Shown in pieces: positions 42,123 through 51,361 of a stretch of DNA of 64,000 nt. Location of the stretch: assembly GCF_003269295.1 (NCBI RefSeq), contig NZ_QLTT01000003.1:806001-870000 (forward strand). The letters run 5' to 3'. Each line of letters begins with the position of its first letter. Position 1 is the first letter of the stretch. A program made the translations under genes and the position numbers. The notes beneath the pieces were generated by a model. The model did no database searches. It was not told where the DNA came from and saw only the letters and a list, made by a program, of their open reading frames with translations. The DNA is from Lentzea atacamensis (GTDB lineage Bacteria > Actinomycetota > Actinomycetes > Mycobacteriales > Pseudonocardiaceae).

Positions 42123-42138
42123 CTGTGAACGTGCACAG
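42123..42138. promoter_or_regulatory. CTGTGAACGTGCACAG operator, proximal copy
   Basis: The 16-base element has CTGTG and CACAG as inverted ends. It lies about 200 bases upstream of the rhamnogalacturonan lyase start and is repeated exactly at 42212-42227. Confidence 0.55.
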
Positions 42139-42211
42139 ACTCGGTGGCGAACCATTTGCTTGGATGGAACCGCAGATAGGAGATCCATTGCAATGGGTTC
42201 CTACCGATTTT

Positions 42212-42227
42212 CTGTGAACGTGCACAG
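42212..42227. promoter_or_regulatory. CTGTGAACGTGCACAG operator, distal copy
   Basis: An exact repeat of the element at 42123-42138, 89 bases away, which is about 8.5 helical turns. The 42139-42211 segment between the copies has no gene and presumably holds the promoter. Confidence 0.55.
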
Positions 42228-42290
42228 TTGCGTCGAAATTCGACTGCGCATTCGACGTCCAACTCATCGAGATCGACGGTGACCGGGTCC

Positions 42291-44186
42291 TCAGAGCACG
42301 TCGACGACCGCCGTGACCTTGCCCAGCGCCGTCGTCCCGCCGACGACCACCTCGCCCGGCCTGTCAGTCGCTCCATCCGGAAGTGCCTGCCAGCGAACGG
42401 GAACCGTGCTGATGCGGTTGTTCGCGGTGGTCAGCACGCGCACCGCGGAGGGGAGCGCCGGTGCCCTGCCCACGCGGGTGGTGACGTGGACTGTGTCTTC
42501 GAGGACGTGCCTGGCCCGGCTCGCGTTGAACACGTTGATCGACGCGTGCGGCTCCCAGGTGTCGGGCATCCCGGGTACGACACGGAACATCGACTGCCAG
42601 CCCGCCGGTTCCCAGACCAGCACGCCGGTGCCCTGGTTGCCGACCACGTCGTTGGCGGCCTGGAAGATCCGCTGGATCGCGTCCGCCTGGCCCTGGACGG
42701 TGCGGGGGAACGGTGAGTTCGGCATCGGCGAGCCGTTGCCACCGGATGCCGGGTAGGAGGTCTCGGCGATCTCGATCTCGTAGCCGGGGTACGTCGTCGC
42801 CATCGTGTGCAGGTTGACTTCCAGAGCCTCGGGCGTGCCGTGCCACTCCGGGTAGTAGGAGATCGCGAGCACGTCGGGGTTCTGGCCCTTGGCTTTCACC
42901 CTGGTGAGGAACTGGTGCCAGAATTCCATGGTCTTGGCGAGCCGCCCGGTGCCGACGATCACGTGGATCTCGACCTTGGTCTTCGGTGACGTGTCGCGGA
43001 CGGCCTTGATCCCGGCCGTGGCGAGCGTGGTGAACCGGTCCCAGGCCTCGTTGTAGAGCCGCTGCTCTTCCGGGTCGGTCGACTGCCAGTAGCGCCACAG
43101 CAGGCCGCCGCCGGGCTTCGACTGGTAGATGTCGGCCTGGTCGACGAAGTAGGGCGGGGCGGTCGTGCCGATGAGGGCCGCCTCGCTGCCGTACATGAAG
43201 CCGTTGATGATCTCGTTCCCGACGGCGACCTTGTCGGGCTTGGTGCCCTGCCGGATCAGGCGGCCGAGGTAGTCGCGGGTGTAGCTGTAAACCGCCTTGG
43301 TCAGATCGCCGAACTCCAACTGGGCCCAGGCGCGTGGTTTCGGTTGCTTGGACGGGTCAGCCCAGGAGTCCGCGTAGTGGAAGTCGATGCCGAGGCCCAT
43401 GTTCCGCTCCTTGACCCACCGTGCGGACTGGAGCGAGCGTTCCGGTCCCTGGCGGGGGATCGCCGCCGGCTGGCCGGTGCTCTCGCTCCTCGGCTCGTTG
43501 AAGATCCGCAGCCGGGAGTACTCCATGCCGCGGTCCTTGGCAACGTCGAGCAGGTGCGGCCCGGCGCCCTTGTCGGCGGACTGCGGGTTGACCCAGTACT
43601 GCCGGTTCTGGTGATCGTCCATCCAGGACATGTCAGCGCCGAGGACGAGGTCGTCACGCAGGTAGTTGAAGACCTGGAGCTCACTCACGCCGATCCTGGG
43701 GTGGCCCGACGTGCCGATGATCGAGAGCCGGACGTACCGCGTTCCCGGCCTCGTGAAGAGATGCGCCGCGCCCCGTTCGGCGGCGCGGTTGCGGGACTTG
43801 TCGGCGATCTCGTTCCACCGCCGGCCGTCGGCCGAGACCTGGATGGTGTACCGGTACTCCACCCCGCGGTGGGCGAAGAGCACCTTGACCTTCCGCAGGT
43901 TGTCGTAGGCTCCGCCGAGGTCGACGGTCAACTGCTGGCGGGCGCTGGGACCGTCCGCGTACCAGGAGGTGGCCGGGTTGCCGTCGATGGCCGATCGGGC
44001 GGTGGCCGAGCCGCTGCTCGCCGTGGCGGTAGCCCAGAACTTGGCCGCGATGTTGCTCTCGATCGGCTTGATGTCGGCGGTGCCGTAGATCGCGTGCGCC
44101 TGAGGGGGAGCTGTCAGCACCCCGGCCGCCACAGTCGCGAAGGCTGTGAGTGCCGCTGTGACTCTGGACCGGAACCGAGCGATCAC
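42291..44186 (-). CDS. Secreted endo-beta-1,4-galactanase (GH53) with discoidin-like module
   Basis: The 631-residue protein starts at a GTG after GGAGAGAG. It has a signal peptide (1 to about 32), an F5/8-type module (SNIAAKFWATATASSGSAT to ISELQVFNYL-like end, about 40-175) and a GH53 domain. That domain begins LVLGADMSWMDDH, with acid/base Glu in VAVGNEIINGF and nucleophile Glu in EIEIAETSYP. A short C-terminal domain ends the protein. GH53 enzymes degrade the galactan side chains of pectin, complementing the adjacent lyase. Confidence 0.93.
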   Translation of the reverse strand: MIARFRSRVTAALTAFATVAAGVLTAPPQAHAIYGTADIKPIESNIAAKFWATATASSGSATARSAIDGNPATSWYADGPSARQQLTVDLGGAYDNLRKVKVLFAHRGVEYRYTIQVSADGRRWNEIADKSRNRAAERGAAHLFTRPGTRYVRLSIIGTSGHPRIGVSELQVFNYLRDDLVLGADMSWMDDHQNRQYWVNPQSADKGAGPHLLDVAKDRGMEYSRLRIFNEPRSESTGQPAAIPRQGPERSLQSARWVKERNMGLGIDFHYADSWADPSKQPKPRAWAQLEFGDLTKAVYSYTRDYLGRLIRQGTKPDKVAVGNEIINGFMYGSEAALIGTTAPPYFVDQADIYQSKPGGGLLWRYWQSTDPEEQRLYNEAWDRFTTLATAGIKAVRDTSPKTKVEIHVIVGTGRLAKTMEFWHQFLTRVKAKGQNPDVLAISYYPEWHGTPEALEVNLHTMATTYPGYEIEIAETSYPASGGNGSPMPNSPFPRTVQGQADAIQRIFQAANDVVGNQGTGVLVWEPAGWQSMFRVVPGMPDTWEPHASINVFNASRARHVLEDTVHVTTRVGRAPALPSAVRVLTTANNRISTVPVRWQALPDGATDRPGEVVVGGTTALGKVTAVVDVL

Positions 44187-44737
44187 GTCTCTCTCCCGAC
44201 ATGTGTGTCGCCGGTGGCCTCGTTGATCCAGTCCTCGGTGTTGACGAGAACCAGAATTCTCATCACCGGTTTCCTTCGAACGGAAGGGGCGCGAGGCCGG
44301 CCGACGTTGGACATCGGGTAGTCACGATGAACCGTCTCAATCTCCGGCGCAAGGGCTGAACCTGGTGCGACAAAGGCAGGTAAGCGTTTTCCCAACGGTC
44401 CAGCGGCTCGGTGGAGCGTCGTGGACGCAGGTAGTCTTGAAACGATTCAAGCAGCTCGCTGGGCATGGCCCGGACATCGAGCCCCGTGGAGAAGTCCTAT
44501 TGGGATGATCAGTCCACCGCCGCGCGAAGCTCGGTCGCGGGCGATTTCGCGCCAGTCGAATCGACGTGATGTTCGACAGACTCAACGTCGAAGATGGTGA
44601 ACCGGCGGTGTACGTGCCGAGAGCACGTCCGTGCAGTTCAGCTCGCATCGGCGGGTTGTCGGCCACCATCCCGCGTGATCGCGGCCGTGCTGGCCCATCC
44701 AGGGAGAAAACTGTCCTCCTCACAAGAGGGGCATCCG
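44187..44737. other. Upstream region of the galactanase gene
   Basis: No gene is supported in this 550-base stretch. It contains the operator-like palindrome at 44436-44451 and a TAAGCGTTTTC half-site near 44382, both reminiscent of LacI-family targets. Confidence 0.5.
44436..44451. promoter_or_regulatory. LacI-type operator CTTGAAACGATTCAAG
   Basis: The 16-base palindrome (CTTGAA, 4-base centre, TTCAAG) has the TTGAAAC core common for LacI-family regulators. It lies about 250 bases upstream of the galactanase start. Confidence 0.5.
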
Positions 44738-45397
44738 ATGCCACGATCCGAGGACGTGACCGCATTTGTCGAGGAGCACGAATTGTCCGGCTCTCCGAAC
44801 ATCGCCGTTGTGCGCCGTCTGTACGACTCCAAGGGGCGACCCGGCGGTCGCCGCGCAGATCATGATTCTGGTCCGCGAACGCGACTACGACTCGATCAAC
44901 ATGGGGCACATCGCGACCAAGGCGGGACTGGCGCGCAACACCCTCTACAACTACGCCAACGACAAACGCGCGCTGGTCCCGCAGCTGGCCCGGCGGGCGA
45001 GCCTGCCGCTGACCGAGGACGTGACCGCGATCGCCGCGCGGTTCGCCTAGCCTGCCGCGGACAGATGCGGGAGATCATCGAGGTGATCCCTTCCACGTCC
45101 ACGAACCACGCGATGCGGTTGATGTTCCTCGCCAACGCCACTCCGCTGATGGCCGATCTCCCGGACCGGCCGGACATCCCGTTCACCGCACTCGTCGCCG
45201 AGGCGGAGAACGTGGTTCGAGACGGCTTCACCGACGGCGAGCTCTGCGGATTGGGTGATGTCCAGCTGACCGTGGAACTGCTTTCCGGCACAATGCGCGC
45301 CGGGATGGAGCGCATCAGCCGCGATCCTGACGCACTGTCTCAACTGTCCGAAGCGCAGGAGATCGTCCTCGCAGCGATCACCCGCGACAAAGGCTGA
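44738..45397 (+). pseudogene. TetR-family regulator with two frameshifts
   Basis: The N-terminus (MPRSEDVTAFVEEHELSGS) and the C-terminal half (MREIIEVIPSTSTNHAMRLM to AITRDKG) lie in one frame. The DNA-binding part (QIMILVRERDYDSINMGHIA, then GLARNTLYNYANDK) lies in another. The first shift is at the GGGG run near 44835 and the second near 45045; together they restore the frame. Either the gene is recently inactivated or two sequencing errors are present. Confidence 0.7.
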
Positions 45398-45612
45398 CCA
45401 CTCTGGCACAGGTTTCACGCATACGAATGAGTCTGCTTAGGACAATGATTCGACAGGGCTAACAACAATCACTCGTACGGTCATCCCATCGCTAGTCCGA
45501 TCCAGTGATTGTGCAACTGGCCGTCGAACGATCACGTGAGGTTCCCTCGGATGTGTAAGAGTGAAGGCAGGGGTGTCAAATCCAGACACTCACTGGGGGA
45601 AGGCTTTACCGA

Positions 45613-48600
45613 ATGCGACACGCGTGGTCGCGCGGCTTTGTGCTGCGCGCGTTAAGTGTGGGAACAGTTGTGGCGATGACTGCATCCGTCCCGATCCCGG
45701 CTTTGGCGGCCGAACCGGCGGTGACGGTGCCCGCCTCGGCCTGGACTCCCGGCCAGGTCAACCGGACGGTGGTGGGCGGGGCACCGCCGGAGGCTCCGCA
45801 GGAGATGAAAGCCCGGCGGTGGTCCTGCCGCTCGTCGGACTGGGGCGTGCTGCCGGACTACCCGATGGAGCGGTTCCGGATCAGTGACCGGCTGCAGTTC
45901 GGGGTCAACCTGTCGAGCGGCAGTCTGTGGATCGACCACCGGGCGTTGACCATCCCGGGCGCCGGGCAGGCCATGACAGTGCGCCACTCCCGCGGCTACG
46001 ACGACAAGTGGCACTTCAACGCGGGCGAGTCGATGCGGCTGGACACCTCGTTCACGGGGCAGGTCCACATGCCGATGGACGGTGGGGCGTGCGCCGAGTT
46101 CATCGAGACCAACGGCACCTATGGCATGGGCAGCAACGGAATCCGGGCCAAGCTCACCAAGAACGCCGGCGGCTCCTACACGGTCAGGTTCATCGACACC
46201 GGGGAGACGTGGTCGTACAACGCCGGCGGCTGGCTGCTGAACCGGGCCGACCGCAACGGGAACACGATCACCTACTACTACAACAGCAACGGCTCGATCG
46301 CGTCCGTCGCCGACACGCAGGGACGGGTCACGACCTTCACCACCGACACCTCCGGCCGGGTCACCAAGGTCACCGACCCGAGCGGCACGACGGTCGGTGA
46401 GTACACCTACGACGACCGGGACAACCTCACCCGTTTCACCGACCGCGCGGGCAACTCGGTGAGCATCACGTACAACGAGCACACGAGCCCGCTGACGCTG
46501 ACCGACCAGTTGGGCCGCACTTGGTCGTTCGCGTACGACGACTGGGGCAATGTCTCGAAGGTGACCACACCGCGGCCGGGTGGCGCGGTGGACACGCTGT
46601 TCACCTACGACAGTGACACCCAGACGACGATGACCGACCCCAACAGCAACAAGACCGTCTACACGTTCGACGACGAGAACCGGCAGATCTCGGCCAAGGA
46701 CGCCAACGGCAACACCCAGTCCCGCACGTGGACGGCGAACAGCGACATCCAATCCGTCACGAACGGACTGAACAACTCCACGACCGCGACGTACGACACG
46801 CTGGACAACCTCATCTCGACCAAGCTGCCGACGGGGGCGTCCACGACGGTCGGCTACACCAACACGTCCCTGCCGAACCTGCCGACCTCGGTGAAGGACC
46901 CGGCCGGCAACGAGATCACCCGCGACTACGACAGCGCGGGCAACCTGACGAAGATCCGGTCGGTGCCGCTGGCGGCCGATCTGGAGGTCCGGTCCTACTC
47001 CGGGCCGAAGAAGCTGCTCGACTACGTGAAGGACGCCAATGGCAACGTGACCTACTTCGACTACGACTCGGCGGGCAACCTGGTCACCACGACACCGCCG
47101 GCGCCACTGGGCCCAACCCGCTACACCTATGACTCGCTGTCCAGGATCACCAGCATCACCGACGGGGCGGGCAAGCGCATCGACTACAGCTATGACCGGC
47201 TGGACCGCATCCTGTCGATCAGCCACAACGGCGCCGTGCTGCAGGCGATGCACTACGACGCCACCGGCGCCTTGACCACGCGGGAGACGCCGCAGGTCAA
47301 GACCACCTTCACCTACGACACGCACCCGACGGGCCGCCAGCCCGCGGTCGTCACCAGGACCCAGTCCGGCGCGACCGAGACCGTGTCGTACGCCTACGAC
47401 AAGACGGGCAACCTGAAGACCCTGACCGACCCGGCGGGAACGGCCACCTACGGCTACGACCCCGGCAACCGGCTGACGAGCCTGCGGGATGCGTTCGGCC
47501 AGACCACCACGTTTGCCTACGACCGAGCCGATCGGCGGACCAGCACCACCTGGCCGGGAGCGGGCAGCCAGGCCACCGGCTACGACAACTCCGGACGGCA
47601 GACAAGCCTCGTCGTGAAGAACGCGGGCGGCACCGAACTGCTCAAGGCGACGTACTCGTTCACCACCGCGTCCGGCGCCGACAGCGACCGGATGCAGTCC
47701 AAGACGGTCGCCGGGACGACCACCACCTACACCTACGACCAGCTGCACCACCTGTCCAAGGCGGGGTCGGTCGGCTACACGGTGGACAAGCTGGACAACA
47801 TCACCAACTTCGGTGGCACCGCCCACACCGTGAACGCGGCCAACCAGCTCACCGCCGCGGGTGCCACCACACTCGGCTACGACGCCGCGGGCAACATGAC
47901 CACCGAGGCCAACCCGGCCGGCACGTACGCCTACTCGCCGACCAACCAGCTGATCAGCGGGACCAGGGACGGCGCGCCGTCGTTCAGCGCCTCCTACGAC
48001 ACCGTGAACCAGGCACAGCCGCGCACGATCACCGAGACCATCGCGGGCACGGCGACGACCCACATCTTCACCCACACCGCGCTCGGGATCAGCAGCACGG
48101 TCGACAACGGCGTGCGCTCCAGCGTCAGCCGCGACCCCGACGGCAAGCTCGTCACGCAGAAGGCGGGCACCAGCCGGTACAACTTCGTCACCGACTACCA
48201 GGGCAGCGTGCTGGCACTCGTCGACACCACCGGCGCGATCGCGGCGACCTACACCTACAACCCGTACGGCAGCGTCACGGCCACCGGTCCCGCCGCCGCG
48301 GCCAACGCCTACCGCTACAACGGGGGCTACACCCTGCAGGGCGGACTGGTCCTGTTCGGGTACCGCTACTACAACTCCGGCCGCGGCCGGTTCACCTCGC
48401 CCGACCCTACCAACCAGGAACGCAACGCCTACGCCTACGCCGAGTCCGACCCGATCAACAACAGCGATCCCACCGGGGCCAGCACCGGGTCGTCGGTCGG
48501 TGCGTTCATCGGTGGCACCCTCGGCATGGCCGTCGGCGTGGGCCTGACCCTGGCCTGTCCGGCCACCGCTGGCCTCGGCTGCGCGGGCGCCGCCGCGGTG

Positions 48601-48756
48601 ATGGGCGGCCTGGGTGGCGGCGCGGGCGCGGCCCTCGGTTCGAAAATCGGTGGCGGCACCAGCCAGGACGTCTCCACCGACGGACTACTCGGCGTCGCGG
48701 GTGGCGCACTCAAAGGCGTCGCGCGGCTCCCAGGAGAGATTGCGAAACTGTTCTGA
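45613..48756 (+). CDS. Secreted RHS/YD-repeat protein with glycine-rich hydrophobic tip
   Basis: The 1047-residue protein has a signal peptide (1 to about 34), an N-terminal RHS-associated domain, and more than a dozen YD repeats (for example TTFTTDTSGRVTKVTDPSG and FDYDSAGNLVTTTPP). The RHS core ends GYRYYNSGRGRFTSPDPT and SDPINNSDPTG. After the core, residues 957-1047 form a distinct tip: alternating Gly/Ala/Val helices (VGAFIGGTLGMAVGVGLTLA, then AAAVMGGLGGGAGAALGSKI). This resembles pore-forming or bacteriocin-like sequences rather than a nuclease. RHS shells encapsulate C-terminal toxins, so a membrane-active toxin is inferred. A small membrane protein gene overlaps its stop. Confidence 0.88.
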   Translation: MRHAWSRGFVLRALSVGTVVAMTASVPIPALAAEPAVTVPASAWTPGQVNRTVVGGAPPEAPQEMKARRWSCRSSDWGVLPDYPMERFRISDRLQFGVNLSSGSLWIDHRALTIPGAGQAMTVRHSRGYDDKWHFNAGESMRLDTSFTGQVHMPMDGGACAEFIETNGTYGMGSNGIRAKLTKNAGGSYTVRFIDTGETWSYNAGGWLLNRADRNGNTITYYYNSNGSIASVADTQGRVTTFTTDTSGRVTKVTDPSGTTVGEYTYDDRDNLTRFTDRAGNSVSITYNEHTSPLTLTDQLGRTWSFAYDDWGNVSKVTTPRPGGAVDTLFTYDSDTQTTMTDPNSNKTVYTFDDENRQISAKDANGNTQSRTWTANSDIQSVTNGLNNSTTATYDTLDNLISTKLPTGASTTVGYTNTSLPNLPTSVKDPAGNEITRDYDSAGNLTKIRSVPLAADLEVRSYSGPKKLLDYVKDANGNVTYFDYDSAGNLVTTTPPAPLGPTRYTYDSLSRITSITDGAGKRIDYSYDRLDRILSISHNGAVLQAMHYDATGALTTRETPQVKTTFTYDTHPTGRQPAVVTRTQSGATETVSYAYDKTGNLKTLTDPAGTATYGYDPGNRLTSLRDAFGQTTTFAYDRADRRTSTTWPGAGSQATGYDNSGRQTSLVVKNAGGTELLKATYSFTTASGADSDRMQSKTVAGTTTTYTYDQLHHLSKAGSVGYTVDKLDNITNFGGTAHTVNAANQLTAAGATTLGYDAAGNMTTEANPAGTYAYSPTNQLISGTRDGAPSFSASYDTVNQAQPRTITETIAGTATTHIFTHTALGISSTVDNGVRSSVSRDPDGKLVTQKAGTSRYNFVTDYQGSVLALVDTTGAIAATYTYNPYGSVTATGPAAAANAYRYNGGYTLQGGLVLFGYRYYNSGRGRFTSPDPTNQERNAYAYAESDPINNSDPTGASTGSSVGAFIGGTLGMAVGVGLTLACPATAGLGCAGAAAVMGGLGGGAGAALGSKIGGGTSQDVSTDGLLGVAGGALKGVARLPGEIAKLF

Positions 48757-48953
48757 TGGTCGACCAACCACCACCTCGCCATGCCAAGCGCTACTACCTG
48801 ATCGTCGGTCCGCTGCTGCTGGCCGCGACCGTGATCGGGTTCGTCTTCATCGAAGAAGCCGGCTGGGCGCTGGTCCTGATCGGCTGCGCCATCGGCGGGT
48901 TCCTCGCTGAGGGGATCGCGGACCTGGTGCGGTACAACCGGTCCAAGCGCTGA
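48756..48953 (+). CDS. Small two-helix membrane protein, candidate immunity protein
   Basis: The 65-residue protein starts at an ATG overlapping the RHS stop (TGATG). It has two membrane helices (YYLIVGPLLLAATVIGFVFI and WALVLIGCAIGGFLAEGIA) and a basic C-terminus. Its size, position and topology fit an immunity protein against a membrane-active tip. No named family is recognised. Confidence 0.6.
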   Translation: MVDQPPPRHAKRYYLIVGPLLLAATVIGFVFIEEAGWALVLIGCAIGGFLAEGIADLVRYNRSKR

Positions 48954-49278
48954 GCACCTACCGGGGCTGGGCGGGGTTTCCCCGTCCGGCCCCCGGCTCG
49001 GTCGCGGGTGGTTCATCAAGCGCGACACCAAACCCCTCCGCGACCCGACCACCCGATCGCAGAGCCCGGCTGCAGTTCCGTACATCGCCGACGAGTACTG
49101 GGTGGCCTGATCAACTGCGGACCTCGCGCCAGCCCTTCAAACCCGGCCAGATCGAACGCCTCACCGTAGATCGACAGGACCGTCTCGGCGGAGTCATCAC
49201 GAGTATCACGATGCCGCTTAACCTGCACGGATGCGGTTTTCGGCACGCACAACCCCACCTGACAGGGCAGGGTTGATC
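48954..49278. other. Intergenic stretch with terminator only
   Basis: Apart from the hairpin at 48961-48996, no supported gene is present. A minus-strand frame (VLSIYGEAFDLAGFEGLARG) reads like coding relic text but matches nothing I can name. Confidence 0.45.
48961..48996 (+). terminator. Terminator of the RHS/immunity unit
   Basis: CCGGGGCTGGGCGGGG at 48961-48976 pairs over its length, with two wobble pairs, to CCCCGTCCGGCCCCCGG at 48980-48996 around a TTT loop. It begins 7 bases after the small-protein stop. Confidence 0.7.
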
Positions 49279-50286
49279 TCAGTCAGCCGGGGTTTCGGGG
49301 CGGAGTGCTCGGCGGAGGGCATCGTGCCGGTATCCGCGGATTCGGCGGCTCAGTTCGGCTTCGGGCGCGAGATTCTCACCGCCGTGGATGCCTCCCGGAT
49401 ACACGTGCAACTCCACAGGAACGCCAGCCCAGGACAGCCGGCGGGCGAAATCGACTGCCTCGTCACGGAACAGGTCCAGGTCGCCGACGTCGATGTAGGT
49501 CGGCGGCAGGCCTGTGAGGTCGGTTGCGCGTGCCGGTGCGGCGTACGGTGAGACTCGGTCGGTTCCGAAGTCCTGGCCGAGGAGTGCTTGCCAGGATTGA
49601 ATGTTCGCTTCGCGGCTCCAGGCGCCGAAGCCGGTGTTGGTGATGGCTGACGGGCTTGAGGACTGGTCGTCGAGCATTGGGGAGACCAGCATCTGGTAGG
49701 CGATGGCCGGTCCGCCGCGGTCGCGCGACAGCAGTGCCACTGCCGCGGCCAGGCCGCCGCCCGCACTGGTGCCGTACAGACCTGTCCGGTCGGGATCGAT
49801 CCCGAGTTCCCGGTGCCTGCCGGTGATCCCTGTCAGTCCCGCGTAGCAGTCGTCCAACGCTGCTGGGTAAGGGTTTTCGGGTGCGAGCCGGTACTCGACC
49901 GAGGCGACCACGCAGCATGTCGCCTGCGCGAGCCTGAGGGTCTTCGGGTGATCGCCGGTGGCGCTGCCTGTCACCATGCCGCCACCGTGGATGTAGTAGA
50001 TGCAGGGCGCGGACCGGGTGCTCGCGCGAGGCCGGTACACATGCACGCGCACCGGCTCGCCGTGAGGAACCGGGAAGTCATGCACCTCAACGTCTTCCGG
50101 AGCGACCGGTCCGGCCAGCTCGGCCTGCCTCCGGCGTCGCTCAGCAATGTCCTTGATACCGCTCAGGCCCTCGGGACCGACCAGTTGCCGGTACTGATCG
50201 AGGCGCGCACGTACCTCAAGGTCGATGCGCTCACTGATGTCCACGATCCGTGCCTCACTCGCCAGTGCCGGGTTGTCGTCACGCAA
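49279..50286 (-). CDS. Alpha/beta hydrolase of the hormone-sensitive-lipase type
   Basis: The 335-residue esterase has the HSL oxyanion motif YYIHGGGM, the nucleophile elbow GLYGTSAGGG, Asp in DVGDLDLFRDE and His in PGGIHGGE. It hydrolyses esters of small acids or lipids. The TTG at 50286 gives the longest product; a GTG about 15 codons later is possible. It is transcribed in the same direction as the LysR gene on its right but separated from it by 66 bases. Confidence 0.85.
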   Translation of the reverse strand: MRDDNPALASEARIVDISERIDLEVRARLDQYRQLVGPEGLSGIKDIAERRRRQAELAGPVAPEDVEVHDFPVPHGEPVRVHVYRPRASTRSAPCIYYIHGGGMVTGSATGDHPKTLRLAQATCCVVASVEYRLAPENPYPAALDDCYAGLTGITGRHRELGIDPDRTGLYGTSAGGGLAAAVALLSRDRGGPAIAYQMLVSPMLDDQSSSPSAITNTGFGAWSREANIQSWQALLGQDFGTDRVSPYAAPARATDLTGLPPTYIDVGDLDLFRDEAVDFARRLSWAGVPVELHVYPGGIHGGENLAPEAELSRRIRGYRHDALRRALRPETPAD

Positions 50287-50352
50287 CCTAGGGACAGAGA
50301 AGGCGACCGGACAACGGCGGAAAGGGGACCTTTCAGAAAACGAAAGGACGTG

Positions 50353-51258
50353 CTAGCCGATCCGTTCTGTCAGCCGTGCGGCCAGATGCTCGACCAGGTT
50401 GCTGATCCGCCGAGGCACGTGAACGTCGTCGGACAGGAGTGCGTAGATGTCGGCGGGTGGGGTCGGTACGTCGGGCAGTACGCGCACCAGTGCGCCGCTC
50501 TTGAGGTGAGACCGGATCTGCCATTCCGACCGCATGATCACCCCGTGCCCCTGCAGCGCCCAGTCGGTGACGATGTCCCCGTCATTGCTCGACAGACGGC
50601 CGCGCACGCGTACCTGACGCGGGTTGCTGGCGTCGCCGAAGTGCCACAGGGCGAAGTCTCCCTCGTTCTCGCGGAGCACGATGCAGTCGTGGCCGGCCAG
50701 GTCCTCGACGCGTTCCGGCGCTCCCTTTCGTTCCAGATAGGACGGTGCGGCGCAGGGCACCCGGCGGTTACGGGCCAGTCGGCGCATTCGCAGTGAGGAG
50801 TCCGGTGGTGCTCCGACGTGGACGGCCATGTCGAACTCACGCCGGTGCGGGCGCAGCGGGAGAGCCGACGTGCGGAGTTGGATGCTCAGCCGGGGATGCA
50901 GGGCGGTGAACTCGCCGAGCAGCGGCGCCACGTGGGCGCGTCCGAGGCCGAGGGTCGCCTGGACCACGATGGAGCCCCGCAGGTCGCCGGAGTGATGGGT
51001 GACCATGTCCTCGAGCTCGCGGACCTGGTCGAGGATCGTCTCCAGGCGCGCGGCGTAGACCTCCCCCTCGGAGGTCAGCACGAGCCGGCGCGTGCCGCGG
51101 TGCACCAGGCGTACGTCGAGCCGGCGTTCCAGGGCGCTGAGGCGTTTGCTGACCACCGGCAGGGAGCAGTCCAGCTCGCGGGCGGCCGCGGTGAGCGTCT
51201 CGCTGGCGGCGACCACCTGGAAGAAGTGGAGGTCGTCGAGGGAGCCCTGTCTTTCCAT
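50353..51258 (-). CDS. LysR-family regulator (DmlR-like)
   Basis: The 301-residue protein has an N-terminal HTH (LHFFQVVAASETLTAAARELDCSLPVVSKRLSALERRL) and a periplasmic-binding-like effector domain. It is divergent from the tartrate/D-malate dehydrogenase gene with about 100 bases between starts. This arrangement and the sequence style resemble E. coli DmlR, which activates dmlA in the presence of D-malate. Regulation of the dehydrogenase gene by an organic acid is therefore the most likely role. Confidence 0.85.
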   Translation of the reverse strand: MERQGSLDDLHFFQVVAASETLTAAARELDCSLPVVSKRLSALERRLDVRLVHRGTRRLVLTSEGEVYAARLETILDQVRELEDMVTHHSGDLRGSIVVQATLGLGRAHVAPLLGEFTALHPRLSIQLRTSALPLRPHRREFDMAVHVGAPPDSSLRMRRLARNRRVPCAAPSYLERKGAPERVEDLAGHDCIVLRENEGDFALWHFGDASNPRQVRVRGRLSSNDGDIVTDWALQGHGVIMRSEWQIRSHLKSGALVRVLPDVPTPPADIYALLSDDVHVPRRISNLVEHLAARLTERIG

Positions 51259-51361
51259 GAGCGAAAGGATAGGTTGCCGCAGACGTTCTTGTTGTCGCGT
51301 TCCCCGCCGACGAAGGTGAAGACGTGCCCGCCGACCGGACCGGGCGCGAGGAGGAACGTTC

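Noticed and set aside
45652..48075. An 807-residue open frame antisense to the RHS gene
   Set aside because: It is Val/Gly/Arg-rich with no family resemblance and mirrors the codon bias of the RHS gene, as expected for a shadow frame.
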